Of a stretch of DNA of 64,000 bases, positions 44,589-56,391 are shown piece after piece. Source of the DNA: Marsupella aquatica (lineage: Eukaryota; Marchantiophyta); contig OZ316893.1 in the NCBI GenBank assembly GCA_973895155.1, forward strand, positions 16,802,001 through 16,866,000. The letters run 5' to 3'. Within the stretch, counting starts at the first letter, position 1; every line of letters starts with the position of its first letter. The translations under genes were made by a program, and so were the position numbers. Under the pieces are notes generated by a model. The model had not been told where the DNA came from, made no database searches, and was given only the letters and a program-made list of their open reading frames with translations.

Positions 44589-46199
44589 TCATGCGTCGCA
44601 CGCTCCGTAGTCCAATCGCCTGGCAGTGTCGGTGATGGACTGATGGTGATAATGATTTGGTGAAGAGATCCGCACAGTTGTCTGCACTTGAAAAACATCG
44701 CCAGTTGTAGGCTCTATATATCGGATTATGGACGGTGAGTCAAATCCGATGTATATCCCCGACTGTCGTTGGGGTCCCATCTTGGTTCGTTTGGGTGGAG
44801 TAATGGGGACCATTACTTGACATCCAAATGAACGAAGATGTGATAGGTCAGGTTTAATACCATTAGCAATTTGGTATGGGCTATAGGTATTAAAGGCCGA
44901 TGGGCGGTATTGGATTAATGCATTAGCCTGTAATATGGCATGTCCCCATACTGAGACAGGGAGTTTCGACTGCATTAATAGTGGGCGTGCAATTAACTGA
45001 AGGCGTTTAATGACCACTTCAGCTAGTCCGTTCTGAAAATGCACGTGAGGTACAGGATATTGTACGTCAATGCCAAGTGATGTGCAGAAGTCATCAAATG
45101 TTTCGGATGTGACTTCCCCTACATTGTCCACCCTTAGTGTCTTAATGGGGTGGTCTGGGAATTGTGCTTTCACGCGCAGGATTTGCGCCAAGATACGAGG
45201 CATAACCATGTTCCTCGTTGAAAGCAATGTCACATTTGACCATTTAGTTGATGCGTCGATTAATACCATGAAGTAGCGGAAGGGTCCGCTCGGTGGGTTG
45301 ATCGGCCCGCAAACATCGGCGTGGATTATTTCCAAGAATTTGGGTATTTTGGTTGGCAATTTTGATGCCGTGGGCCTTGTTATTAATTTGCCGCGTGAGC
45401 ATGCAGTGCATGGGGTGCTAGCTGGAATGTGGCGTGTATTGATTGGAATGCCACTTGAATTCTTAAGTATTTTGCTTAGCATTGATTGGCCGGGGTGGCC
45501 AAGGCGTGCATGCCAAAGCGCGGGCAATTCACTTGTGTTGGCATTGTTATGCAAGCATTCAATATGAGTTACATAAAACCCGCAGGGGTACGAGAAAAGG
45601 GTTTCTTTAATGATATTCCCCGTAGGGGTATTTTCAACCAAGTGTATCACTTCCTGATCTCTGGTATCGCCCGTCTGGACATGTAGTCCGTTTGCTCGTA
45701 TATCTCTAAAACTGAGGAGATTACGCATTGCATTCGGGGCAAAAATAGCAGATTCTATGTGTATAGCTGTACCCTACGGGAGTCTAATGGAAGCTGGGCC
45801 AAAGCCCTCTTCTATTTGGCTAGGGCCATTAATAGTGGTTAGGGATCGACGTGAGGGTGTGATCTTGTGAAAAAGGTGTCGATCCCGGAGGATAGTGTGC
45901 GTGGTTGCACTATCTATAATACATGTGCTGGGGCTATTTAGATCTGGGGTTGTGGAACTACTTGCCACTAAGTGTGCTTCGGGTTGGGCAGGTAGATCTG
46001 AAAAGTCTTGGAATGGGTCGCTGGACCCCATAAACGCCCCGTGGGTTTCACGGGGTGGTGCCCTAGAGGTTTGTCCGTCCCTGAGGGATTGTTGATATAG
46101 CTCTTTAAGGTGTTGTGGGATTCTACAGTTTCTGGCTAGTTGGTCATGCCACATGCATGGCATTTTGGGCGTTCCCGTTGTGGTTGGGATTGTGACCAA
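44589..46199 (-). pseudogene. copia pol fragment: protease and integrase, one in-frame TAG
   Basis: One frame from 46,199 to 44,589 with a single TAG at 45,774-45,776. It shows the end of a zinc knuckle (HDQLARNC), the protease CIIDSATTHTILRDRHLF (canonical D-S-G-A is D-S-A-T here, a key Gly lost) and the integrase HHCC domain (LWHARLGHPG ... CTACSRGK). The DDE core follows: IIHADVCGP, RVDNVGEVTSETFDDF, FGCQVMVPI. The usual copia continuation into RT is absent; the frame ends LDYGACDA then stop. Frame relative to gag is -1. Confidence 0.85.
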
Positions 46200-47071
46200 T
46201 CATTTTGGCGGTTGTTGTTATATGTTCTTCCATCGCCGTGTCCACCTCGTCCTCCGCGTTTGCCTCGTCCTCCACGTCCTCCGCGTCCTCCGCGTCCACT
46301 AAATGACCGTCTGAAATTGTATTGTGGGCGTTGGTTAAAGAAACTCCCCCTGTTGGGGTGGTTTCTATGGTTGCCATTCCTACTTCGCTTAATGCCCTGC
46401 CTTGATGTGGAGGGTTCAGCGGTGTCGGTAAGATGTGTTTCACTCTGTGATCCTGAGGGCAGTGTGCCCGCAGGACGTTTTCTAGAGTTAACTAAGAGGA
46501 GTTCTTGGTTTCTTTCGGTGACTAGGAGGTGGGCTATGAGCTCGGAGTATTGCCCGAACTTCATGTTTCGATACTGAGTTGATAGCCACACATTCGATGA
46601 ATGAAGTGTTGACAAGGTCTTCTCTAGCAGATCCTTGTCTGTGACCGGCTCGCCACATAGTGCGAGGGTTGATGTTATTCTAAAGAGTTCGCTATTGTAG
46701 GTTGAAATAGAGGTAAAGTCCTGGACCCGTAGGTTGAGCCAGTCTTGCCTGGCTCTAGGTAATTCAACCAGTTTCTGGTGGTCGAATCGGGTCTGGAGCG
46801 CTATCCATAGTTCGCGAGGAGTCAAAAGGTGCATGTATTGTCTCTGTAGGAATCTATGGATGTGGCGTCTCAGGAATACTAGGGCTTTCGATTCGTTGGC
46901 TTTAGTTAATGGGTCTGGTTGTGGTTCACCGGCAAGGATGGGTTGAGCGAGCCCTATTGCAGGGAGTAGGGTTAGCGAGGTTAGGTTTTCTTTTAGGTTC
47001 ATGGACCATTCTAGGTAGTTGCCGCCATCTATTTCTAGGGCTGGAAAGTTAAGTTTCTCTAGGTTGGTCAT
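46136..47071 (-). CDS. copia gag
   Basis: 311 codons from MTNLEKLNFPALEIDGGNYL, the standard UBN2/copia-type Gag start. Contains the capsid core (ELWIALQTRFDHQKLVELPR, LTSISTYNSELF-like), a Gly/Arg-rich stretch and the first half of a zinc knuckle, KCHACG. The stop follows at once; the second half of the knuckle (H...C) is in the -1 frame shared with protease. Either a programmed -1 shift makes Gag-Pol or a small indel broke the knuckle. It overlaps the pol frame by about 60 bp. Confidence 0.88.
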   Translation of the reverse strand: MTNLEKLNFPALEIDGGNYLEWSMNLKENLTSLTLLPAIGLAQPILAGEPQPDPLTKANESKALVFLRRHIHRFLQRQYMHLLTPRELWIALQTRFDHQKLVELPRARQDWLNLRVQDFTSISTYNSELFRITSTLALCGEPVTDKDLLEKTLSTLHSSNVWLSTQYRNMKFGQYSELIAHLLVTERNQELLLVNSRKRPAGTLPSGSQSETHLTDTAEPSTSRQGIKRSRNGNHRNHPNRGSFFNQRPQYNFRRSFSGRGGRGGRGGRGKRGGRGGHGDGRTYNNNRQNDWSQSQPQRERPKCHACGMTN

Positions 47072-48495
47072 TGGGGTGGTGGCTCGATTCCTTTTAGTGG
47101 TACTTTAGGCTTATTTACTAGTAGGTATAGTAGGAAATGACAAAGCACATTTCTGCGGCATGCAAGGTGGGGCTGGGTGGAGAGAGCATGCAAATCCAAA
47201 ATTCAATTTTAGGGTTTGCACTTAGGATTTAGGTTTTCCTTGGTATTTGGTTAACTGCAAAGTTTCCTTTGTATTTTCTCTTTCCTTTGTTAAACTGTGC
47301 AGTAATGAAGTTTTGCAGTCTGTGCAGTTATGGGTGATTCTTTACTCGTACCCTAGTTAATTGCACTTTCGGCTTTGTAAAGTTAATTTTCTTTGTTACG
47401 GGATGCAGTTATGGAGGTTTTGCGGTTATGTGCGCTTATTTGGTTAAGTGCAACTTTTCCTTTGTAATTGAAATTTCTTTGACAGATTTTGCAGTTAAAG
47501 AGGTTTTGCACTTAGCAGCGGTTCTCGAGGTTTTCTCGACATTTTTGCAATTTTGTTGCAAGATTTGTCGAGGTGCCGTCTTGCTTCCGGGGCTCCTTCG
47601 ATCACGATTTCATATCCTCTCTCGAGCAATGTCTTCTTGAGGTTCTCCAATCAACCCCGGTTGCTCCTTTGCTTCTCTTTGTCGATAGTTTCTTCCAGAT
47701 TCTCAAGGTACCGATTCTCGCTGTGACTTTCCTGAGCACTTTCTTCGCCTTATTTCTACACAAGCTCCATGGGACTGCCTTTTTGATGGTCAGAGGATCA
47801 AATGGTAGGGCTGCGCCTTCCTTCGCCTGTGTCACAACGCTATCCTGAATTCGTCTTCCTTTAAATCCAACCATTTCCTGGAATCTCCATAGCCCCTCTC
47901 AAGTTTCTTTGCCTCTTCGTTGTTCTGCTATATTGTCCTTACGAGTTCAAGTCTCAATGTCCCTGTGGCATTTCTTTGAAATTTTGGTGCTGCCTGTCTT
48001 TTCCTTTTTCGGCTCTTACAGATCTTCGATCCTAGTCTCTCAATTCTTATTTCCTCATGATTCCTGGATTCACCTTGCTACTAATCGTTCTCATTCAATC
48101 CTGCCTACTCTTTTTGTTTTCTATTGGTTCTTCTCGATTCACTCCGCTCAGTCTGATCGTTAATCTTATACAATCCCATTCACCATTGCAATTCAATTTT
48201 CTGCGCTCGGTTCTCCGTTGTTATCTTTTGGCATATCCTTATGAATGTTGTTTTTGTTTCTCTGCCCTTGGTTCTCTGCTTCTCAACCTCTCGCGCTCCT
48301 CTTATCACTTTTTGGGTCTGTTTCCTTCATTCGTCATTGGGCATTTTTCTCCCCTATCCTTTCCTTTAAGCCTTATCAATCTGTTTCCTTATGAGTCTCG
48401 ATTCTTGCTTTTCTTAATTTCTTGCGCTCCGTTGGGTCCTCGAAAAAAAATCTTAGCCTCCTTGCTCAGCCTCGGTGAGTCTCGTGCTGATAACG
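47072..48495 (-). other. Long copia leader with primer-binding site
   Basis: 1.4 kb between 5' LTR and gag, T-rich on the plus strand, no credible gene. Next to the LTR (minus strand) the sequence CGTTATCAGCACGAGACTC is the likely tRNA primer-binding site. The short plus-strand frames here are composition artefacts. Confidence 0.6.
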
Positions 48496-48628
48496 TGTCG
48501 TGAGGTAATGAGTCTCCAACAGATCTTCTAGTCCGGGAGGTTTTATATATAGGTGTATGTATCATGTACACCCCTGGTTAGGGTGACTTAACCAGGGTAA
48601 ACGGTGACTAGACGTGGGGATTATAACA
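48496..48628 (-). repeat. 5' LTR of copia element
   Basis: 133 bp, near-identical to the copy at 44,087-44,219; followed by the AAAAC duplication. Confidence 0.93.
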
Positions 48629-49988
48629 AAAACTCAATATTCTTTCCCATAGAAGAACATGTAAGGAATTATTTTCTATGATTTAGCACTTATGAATGAT
48701 TAAGGTAACAAAACACAAAGATTGAGCCTTTTACTATGATTGCTCAGCAAGGCATAGATTTGAATGTTTGCTTAACATTGTAAATAAAATAACAAAATGG
48801 AATCAATTAACAAAACACAATGAAAATCTTGAGGTATGGTGAGGGAGTTAGGAAACAACCAAGGTGACTCCTCAGCATCACTTAATTTGAGATGATTTAA
48901 GGTGAGGAATCCGTAAAGACATTTCTGGAATACATGGAATGCTTTACTAGGATGGTTTATTAAAGTGCCGTCAACACATTTCAACCTTTCCTTCCAAGGT
49001 ACTAAGTTAGGATTAACAACCAATCACTTCAGCTTCCAATCGGTACTTTGAGTCACGAATATCAAGCACCATCATCAACAACTTAAAGTCATAGGTAATT
49101 GGGTGATAACATTCGTTGCACCTCGTGCACAAGCAATGTTATGCCAAAAACTATGCATCAAGAACTAAAGAATATGTGAAACATCACCAACAAGGAATCT
49201 ATTTCCACGTATACCAAAGATTTAACAAACAGAATGATTTTACTTCAAGGGTCCAAACTTCTCATCCATTCAGACTTGAAGGGGGAAGAAATCCTTTGTA
49301 TTAAGTACTCATATGCAATGGAGTTCTCTTTACAAGGTGGAGGTAACAAAGTTGCAATCTTGCAACTGAGCGCTCATGAAATTTCTTCACACTAAAAGTG
49401 ACAGAAATTCAACTCAATATAGATTAGCAGGAATCAAAGGAAAAAGAGATAATGAAAGGACATGCCTTTTCATATCTTAAGGGTCATAAACTAAAGTAAA
49501 AAGTATGAAAATATGTTACAGGAGTACTTAAGGTTCACTAGAATGCTGCTGGAATGAAAAACTAATCAAAAATGACCCCTAGTGTTAACTGGAGTGAAAG
49601 TGTTTTTTGCACTTTTGTGATAAAACTAACAAATAGCAACTTTGTTTGAATTTTAATTTCTAACATAAAGGTCAGAATGGGGTGCAACTTCTCTAGGTGG
49701 AAGATTTACATACATGCTATATGCTGGCAAATTTTCAGACTTTTCTGAGGTGTCTAAGTGCCTTAATAAAATTGATGAAAAGTGCTGTTGGATATAAAAA
49801 TACACTTTTCCGGAAAATTTTCTAAGTGTCGGAAGCGCCTTTGCGCTTTGGCATAGTAGCGCCGTTGCGCCTTTGCGCACTTACGCTACAGCAAAACTAC
49901 TGAAAAAGTATGAGGCTTTTCTATCTATGATAACTACTTAACAAAAATTGTTGAGGTCGACTGATCTTGATTTGAAAGATGGAGAAGG
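48629..49988. other. AT-rich region between copia and gypsy elements; no gene recognised
   Basis: Short frames only. Near 49,820-49,890 there is a GCGCCTTTGCGCTTT-type tract that recurs at 52,680-52,810 inside the neighbouring gypsy element, suggesting this is untranslated/LTR sequence of that element. Confidence 0.4.
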
Positions 49989-52612
49989 TCAATCTTCTTG
50001 AAGCAGTGCTGTCTGGTCCGGTGGTTGGAAATTCCTGAATGTCTCTGTCCGAATCACTTCTCGAAGGAAATCCATAACCTGAGTATCATGTAGAGCAAAA
50101 GAAAGTGACCTGATTTGTCGCTCAGCATTTAAAACAGGAAGTAGTCTCCTGTGGAACATGGTGTTCACCTTACTAGCTTGCATATAGATGCCCACCAGAT
50201 CATAACTACAACAAGTGGTATGATAGTTGCGTGGAAACTTGTTGATGATGGTGCCGGAGTCCTTGGCAAGCGATAGAAGTGGAGTAACACTAGGTAATAG
50301 TTTCCGCCACTTCAAGGTGTAAGCAGCCAACCGTTGGGAAGTAATGTTGTTCCAGATTCTCTGACTCTCAGCAACCGGTGTAATAAATTGTTGAACAACA
50401 AAGGGTTCCTTTGGTAGGGCACTATGGTCAACCTGATATTGTTTGTTGGTTTGTCTCAAAAAGTTGATGATGAATTCCAAGACATAGGCAGGTAAGTTCC
50501 CGAAATATGCCAAAGCCAGATCTCCATTCTCCAGTACAATGTGTCCAACCAGGATCATGACAGCAAGAATAGGGAAAAAATATTCAGCTTCTGTCCAGAT
50601 CTCATCAATCTCTGCTATCTCCAAGCGGGTGACATCCTTTAGATGAAGTTTCAAGATATAGAGACATTCAACTCTCTTCTTATGATAGTACTGTCAAAAC
50701 TCTAAGATGGGAGGAGTTCTAAGGTCTGAAACTCTGACAAATTCAGCAAACTGTTTGATACTCTCCTGAGGAGTCTTAGGGTCAATATGCAGTGTAGGAA
50801 TGAAATTGACCTGGCAGGATTTAGCTTGACCTGGTGGAAGGATGTCAGGATAGGAAACAACAAGATGTTCAACTTCAAGTGTAATCTCAGGTTCTGGAAA
50901 ACTAGGATAGAGCCGGTCTGGTTGATTTGAAGGACTATAAGGAGAAGTAGGTGAATGACTAGAAGGAGGGGAAGAATAGTAAATGGGAGAGCCAGATGCT
51001 GAGGTGTGATAACGGACTGCATTATAGACTTGCTTGGTGTTGCATCCAAAAATTTGTGTAAGTCTGTGGACTAAATCTTCACAATATTCTTGATGATGAT
51101 CTCGGGTAAGTAAAGTTGATGTCTTATGCAGAAGATCATCTAAGACATCAATTAAGTGTCTCTCATCACACTCCAGCATGTCGGTCATTTTATTGACAAG
51201 AGTAGAATAGTGTTCAACAAAGTGACATGGAGAAGCAGATAGTGTCTGTTGAAGTTCTAACCTAGGTGATGTATCGTTCTCCTCCATCGGTTCAGCTTCA
51301 GCAATATTTGTAACCTTAAGATTGGAGGTAGATGGTGTGGGTTGAAATAGCTCCATCGCCTCGGAATAGAACTGAGTGGGACCTTGGGTTGGAGAGTATG
51401 GAGAATCGGGACTACTAGGTTCAGGCAGAGTTACAGAGGCTGCTCTTAACCTCTCAACAGAGTCAACTATCTCCTCAGGTTCATAGATCAATAAGTTGCT
51501 TAACTTCTCAACAATTTGCTGATTACATTCTACTCTCAGTTCATCAGCCATTGGTTTGCTGAACATGAAGGGTCTCTTACGGGATCTCATAGAAGGGGTC
51601 AAGTTGTCTACGGATAAATTCTGAGTTGGGACTATAGATGATCGAAGAGTAATAGGGACAGGTATGTCAACTACAGGTGCAGGTGGTGGGGATATTCCCA
51701 CTGGTTCGGATGCATACTCATCGAGATTGGAATTGAGGGGGGTGTAAAGTCTTCTATCCTGATTGAGATCTTCAAAAAGGGATAGAGGGTTATCAGGAAT
51801 TGGTGAAGAGGTACTTCTGGGTTCCACAAGTGGTTCTCTATGGGCAAGAGGGGAAACCTCTGAACAGATAGGTGGGGGGACCTCTGGTTGAACTTCATCA
51901 GCATCTTCTCCTTCAATATCCTCGTTTCCTGATTCACTAAAATCAAATTCATCAAGCAGTCTGATCCGCTCCTCTTGTTTGCCTGGAAGTAAACAATTCC
52001 CATGAAAGTACAACTGGCAAAGATAAGCAGGGAGAGTAGTGAACTCATCCATTTTCACCTTCTTTACTTGAGATAAAATAACCCGTCTTAGCAACAAGGC
52101 CCAGTTGATCTCAGCAACTCCCTTCCAACTTGCCACAATAGTATTGGCAAGTGACAAGGTATCATATGCGGTTGGATGGGATGGAGAATTGGAACTAAAA
52201 ACTCTAAAATGATTTTAAGAGTATAATCAATGCACTGGTCCATTTTCCATCCATGGCAAACGTTTTGAGTTCCAGAAAAATAAGGTCTCGCAATCTCTCC
52301 TTGTCGTGAGTGTAAGCTGTCGCCTTCAGCAGGACAGTTGAAAGCATCAGCAACAAATTGTAGAGTCCAGAATTCTGGATTTGCTCAAGCAGTTCCCACC
52401 ATACCAACTTCAATCCGTGCTCCATCACTGAAATCCCTCAAAAAACTCAATGAAGTTGCAGACCAAGGCAGAGTGAGTAATTTACTCAGGTGCATGACCG
52501 CCAGTGCTTCCTTCAAAATGTGCGAGCTTCTTTTCATCGTAGGGTATGTCATAGGGACGGCCTTAGGTAAAGGAACTCCTCTCGCAGTCATCTCTCCCCC
52601 TTCGTCTGCCAT
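49989..52612 (-). pseudogene. Additional (non-pol) ORF of gypsy element, frameshifted
   Basis: Four consecutive frames read leftward: from MADEGGEMTARGVPLPKAVP (52,612), MMEHGLKLVWWELLEQ (52,428), MSLANTIVASWKGVAEINWA (52,157-50,694, open for 487 codons) and MKLHLKDVTRLEIAEIDEIW (50,654-49,989). Together they would make an ~860-residue protein with a helical N-terminal domain, an acidic/Pro-Ser-rich middle and a helical C-terminal domain. There is no signal peptide or convincing membrane anchor, so an env-like role is not supported. I do not recognise it. The long intact central frame suggests it was under selection until recently. Confidence 0.6.
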
Positions 52613-53097
52613 AGCAATAAGAGACAAGGCGTTGTGGCCAACTATCGATCCGAAGAGATCTATGCCAGTTGATCCGCTTTTGCTCTGTTGCGCCCTTCCG
52701 CCTTTGCTCCGGAATATCGTTACGCAGTTGTGCTCTTGCGCTCTTCCCCCGAAATGCCGTTGCGCTTTCAGGCCAAAACGCCATCGCGCTTTTGCGCTTA
52801 AACGCTGTTTGTAACCCACGGTCAAACCTTGTAGCACTAATCTTCCTTTCGCGCTTCGAGAATCATAGATAGTAGTCTCTCTGGCTCGTCTCACCCCTAC
52901 CTAGTTACTTAGGGTATTATCCATTAATCTGCCTAACTTAAGTCTTAACCTTACTTATATCCAAAAGTAGATTAATTGACTATGTTTAATCTATTTCTAA
53001 CTACAAAATTTTTTATTTTTATTATTATTTCTAATTTCCTAATTTAGTCAGCTATTACATAACTCCCTCCTCAAACGGCGCCGTGTCCTCACAAGCC
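52613..53097. other. Spacer between integrase and extra ORF, with GCGC/TTGCGC-rich tract
   Basis: 52,680-52,810 contains many TTGCGCTTTTGCGC-type words in an otherwise AT-rich region. No gene. May be the promoter or leader of the extra ORF. Confidence 0.45.
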
Positions 53098-56000
53098 TTA
53101 ATATTGGGGTAGGAAATATTTCTTGACACGGAACCCATTGATTCTGGTGTCGAGTTCTTGACCATCCAGCGTGGTGAGTGTAAGAGATCCATTTTCCCAT
53201 ACTTTAATCACATTATATGGGCCAAGCCAATGAGTATGTAACTTTCCAGGGAATAACATATATCTTGAATCGAAAACAAGAACCAAGTCACCTGCTTTAA
53301 TATGTACTGTCTTCAGTTTTTGATCATAAATCAGTTTCCTTTTGGACTGTTGAGTATTAGTTTCTTGAAGGGCAAGGAAACGCTCTTCTTCCAATAAATC
53401 AAGGGTATCATATCGATAGTTTAAGCTGTCCTCTTTGTTCATCCTCTCTTCATCCAAAATTCTATGAGTAGGAACCTCAAATTTAACTGGTACAATACTA
53501 TCTAATCCATATGTAAGAAAAAATGGAGTTTTCTTGGTGGTTATCTTTTCTGCCGTTCAGTATGCCCACAGTGCTGAGGCTAACTTGGTATCCCAATCAA
53601 CCTTATGAGTGGAGACCATTTTATTCAAAATCTTACCCATTATGCTATTAGCTCGCTCTGTTAGTCCATTTGCTCGGGGGTTGTATGGTGTGGTCTTTCG
53701 ATGCTTAATAAGGTACTTGGAGTTAATAAGGTCAATAGTTTTATTCAAGAAATGTAAGCCCCTATCACTCACCAGCTCCAAAGGGCAACCAAATCGGGTA
53801 ATAATGTGTTCGAATAAGAAGGTAGCTGCAGTGTCTTCATTGTTCAATCTAGTATGTTTGGCTTCAACCCATTTTGTGGCATAGTCAGTTGCTAAAATAA
53901 TATACCGGCTTCTGCTATATCTAGCTGCAGGGGTTATGGGACCAATAAAGTCTATACCCCATTTTTCAAAGGGGGCAAGTGGCAAGATTGGAGTCAAAGG
54001 CCATTTGGAGGATGGAGTTGGTTTACCTATCTGTTGGTAGGGATCACAACTTTTTATAAACTGATAAGTATCCTTGTGCATGGTAGGCCACCAATAACCG
54101 GCACCCTTAATTTTTTTAACATTAGTATTTACTGCAAAATGTCCTCCAGTTTGCTCCGTGTGCATAGCAAGGATTACTCAGGATATTTCTCGGGTTTCCA
54201 AACATCGATGCAATTTTTGGTTGGAAAGCAATTTAATTAGAACTCCTTTAATCAAGGTGTAAGGGCCAACCTTATGCATAAATACCGATTTCTCTTCAGC
54301 AGTAAGTCCAGGTGGATAGGTTCCATGTGTGAGCATTTGAACTATATCATAATATTTAGATTCCTCTCCTTCAATATGCCAGATATGCTCATCAGGGAAA
54401 TTATCTTCTAGAGGTTCTACACTCTCTTGACCAGGTAAGCGGGAGAGACAGTCAACATTATCATGATGCTTACCGGCCCGGACTTCAACTTCATAATCAA
54501 ACTCTTGAAGTAGGAGTACCCATCGTGGTATTCTTTCGCTCAGGTAGGCCTGATTGACTAAGTACTTAAGAGAGTATCTGTATGGAAAATGGTCTTATAA
54601 CCCAACAAATAATGTCGGAACTTTTTACAAGAAAATATTACTGCCAGAGCTTCTCGTTCAGTGACTGTATAATTTTTCTCAGTTGAGTTCATTTGGCGAC
54701 TGGCATAATAAATAGGGTGGTCCTTTTTATTTTTGTCAAGTTGACTTAAGGCTGCACCAACACAAAAAGCATAGGCATCTATATAGACATGAAATGGCTT
54801 TTCCCAATTTGGTGGTTGAAGTATGGGGGCAGAGGTCAGTTTGCTTTTCAAGGCATCAAAAGCTAGCTGTCGAGCTTCATTCCATATGTAATCCACATCT
54901 TTCTTTAATAACTGTGTAAGGCTCATGGCCAATTCAGCATAATTATGGATGAAGCGTCTATAGTACCCAACATATCCTAGGAACGCCCAAAGTTTTTTCA
55001 AATTACTTGGAGGCTGTAAGGCTTGGATAATACAAACTTTTTCAGTATCCACTTCAATTCCTCTTTGTGATATGACATGACCTAGAAAAATTCATTCCTT
55101 CATTCCGATAAAACATTTATCTGGGTGGAGGCATAGCTGGGACTCTCGGCATCTCTGAAAAGTTTGCTCAAGATGATGTAAATGAAGTTTTGCAGCTCCA
55201 TAAACACAAAAATCATCTATGAATATTTCTAAAAAAATTCTGAGAAAATCCTGGAAAATAATCATCATGATTCTTTGAAAGGTGCCTGGGGCATTCCATA
55301 AGCCAAATGGCATCACTTGAAATGCATAAGTCCCCCAATCTGTAGTAAAGGTTGTTTTATCTTGGTCCTCTTTTCTTATGGATACTTGATTATAACCAGA
55401 GTAGCCATCTAAAAAGCTGTAAAGTTCATGAAGAGCCATCATATCCAAAACCATATCAATAAAAGGTAAAGGGTAATGATCCTTGCGGGTGACATCATTA
55501 AGTTTTCTGAAATCCTGACATACTTTGATCTTTGGTTTACCATCCGGTCCAGGCTTCTTTGGAACAATTACAATTGGTGATACCCATTCACTACTGAGTA
55601 TTGGATAAATAAAACCGGCTGATAGTAACTTATCAAGCTCCTCCTTAACCATAATGGAATACTTTGGATTTAGCCGATACTTGCGTTGTCTTACTGGTAT
55701 AGCCCCTGGTAACAAATCAATTCTATGTTCTCCCAATTTAGGATGTATACCTTTAAGGTCAGTGTGACTCCAGGCAAAGACATCTCGATATTGTTGTAGC
55801 AAGGAAATATACTTCTCTCTTAATTCCCCTTGTATATGGTCACTAATATTTAGAAACTTTCCTAGTTCAATCTCCACCTTCTGACACTTCCTCGGGTCAA
55901 CTATCCCATCAGTTAAATTAGCAGGAGTTTTCTCCCATGATCCCTCCAAGGCTAGTAAGTCACTGTCAGATCCCGACCCCCTGGTTAATTGTCATTTTGG

Positions 56001-56391
56001 TACTAACCCAATACTTTCTTCTTCTGTCTCAAATACTGAGAGATAATTAACTTCTAAGAATTTTTGAGTAGTAGTTAGTAGATTAGAGTCCGAGAAATCA
56101 GAAGTATATCCGTCGTCACTTTGTGTTTCTCCTTGGTATTGGTCACTAACCCAACGTAAGGTCACTTTAGGGTTTCCAAAGGATAATTCCTGATTCTTCC
56201 AGTTCACATTTACTTTGGCTTTATATAACCAAGGTCTGCCTAAGAGTACTGGAAAGCTGGAAGGAATATCAGGATTAATCACAATATAATCCAATAAAAA
56301 GGTAAGTCCAATGATGTCAGTGGGTACCTTCAACAATCGCCCTTTTGGAACCACTCTGGATTGATCAGCCATTCTCAATATCTTCTAGCGT
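53098..56391 (-). pseudogene. gypsy pol: protease end, RT, RNase H, integrase
   Basis: Visible in order: LRMADQSRVVPKGR and FPVLLGRPWLYKAK (protease end, 56,391-55,992); RT with FAWSHTDLKGIHPKLGEH, IVIVPKKPGPDGKPKIKV and FIDDFCVYG, ending at a TGA near 55,092; RNase H with FHVYIDAYAFCVGAALSQLD; a one-base frameshift near 54,565; integrase with GGHFAVNT...YWWPTMHKD, CDPYQQIGK (second Cys of the zinc pair changed), WGIDFIGP, ELVSDRGLHF and ANGLTERAN (Glu present); and the GPY module WLGPYNVIKVW at 53,098-53,457. Only a few lesions, but enough to inactivate it. Confidence 0.9.

Larger units (their letters stand above)
44087..48628 (-). mobile_element. Ty1/copia element with gag, protease, integrase but no reverse transcriptase
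   Basis: Two 133-bp LTRs (44,087-44,219 and 48,496-48,628), both TGTCGTGAGG...TTATAACA, differ at one visible position (AAATGG versus AAACGG). The element is flanked by AAAAC on each side (44,082-44,086 and 48,629-48,633), so this is a recent, complete insertion. Coding order on the minus strand is gag, protease, integrase. The integrase frame ends at 44,589, only 370 bp from the 3' LTR. That leaves no space for RT/RNase H, so the copy is non-autonomous and depends on a partner's RT. Confidence 0.93.
49989..56391 (-). mobile_element. Decayed Ty3/gypsy element with an extra ORF downstream of pol
   Basis: Minus-strand order: protease end, RT, RNase H, integrase with GPY module, then a separate long ORF region (52,612-49,989). 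The gag part is missing at the right, where unrelated sequence begins near 56,391; element B may have inserted there. Plant Tat-lineage gypsy elements often carry additional ORFs around pol (family knowledge), which is the best comparison. LTRs not identified. Confidence 0.8.

Noticed and set aside
46140-46577. Plus-strand proline/arginine-rich ORF
   Set aside because: It is the antisense shadow of the Gly/Arg-rich region of copia gag.
47573-48503. Hydrophobic plus-strand ORFs resembling membrane proteins
   Set aside because: T-rich composition of the copia leader makes Leu/Phe/Ser-rich frames by chance; no motif and no start context.
49989-52612. Envelope-like gene of an endogenous retrovirus-type element
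   Set aside because: No signal peptide, cleavage site or transmembrane anchor is visible.
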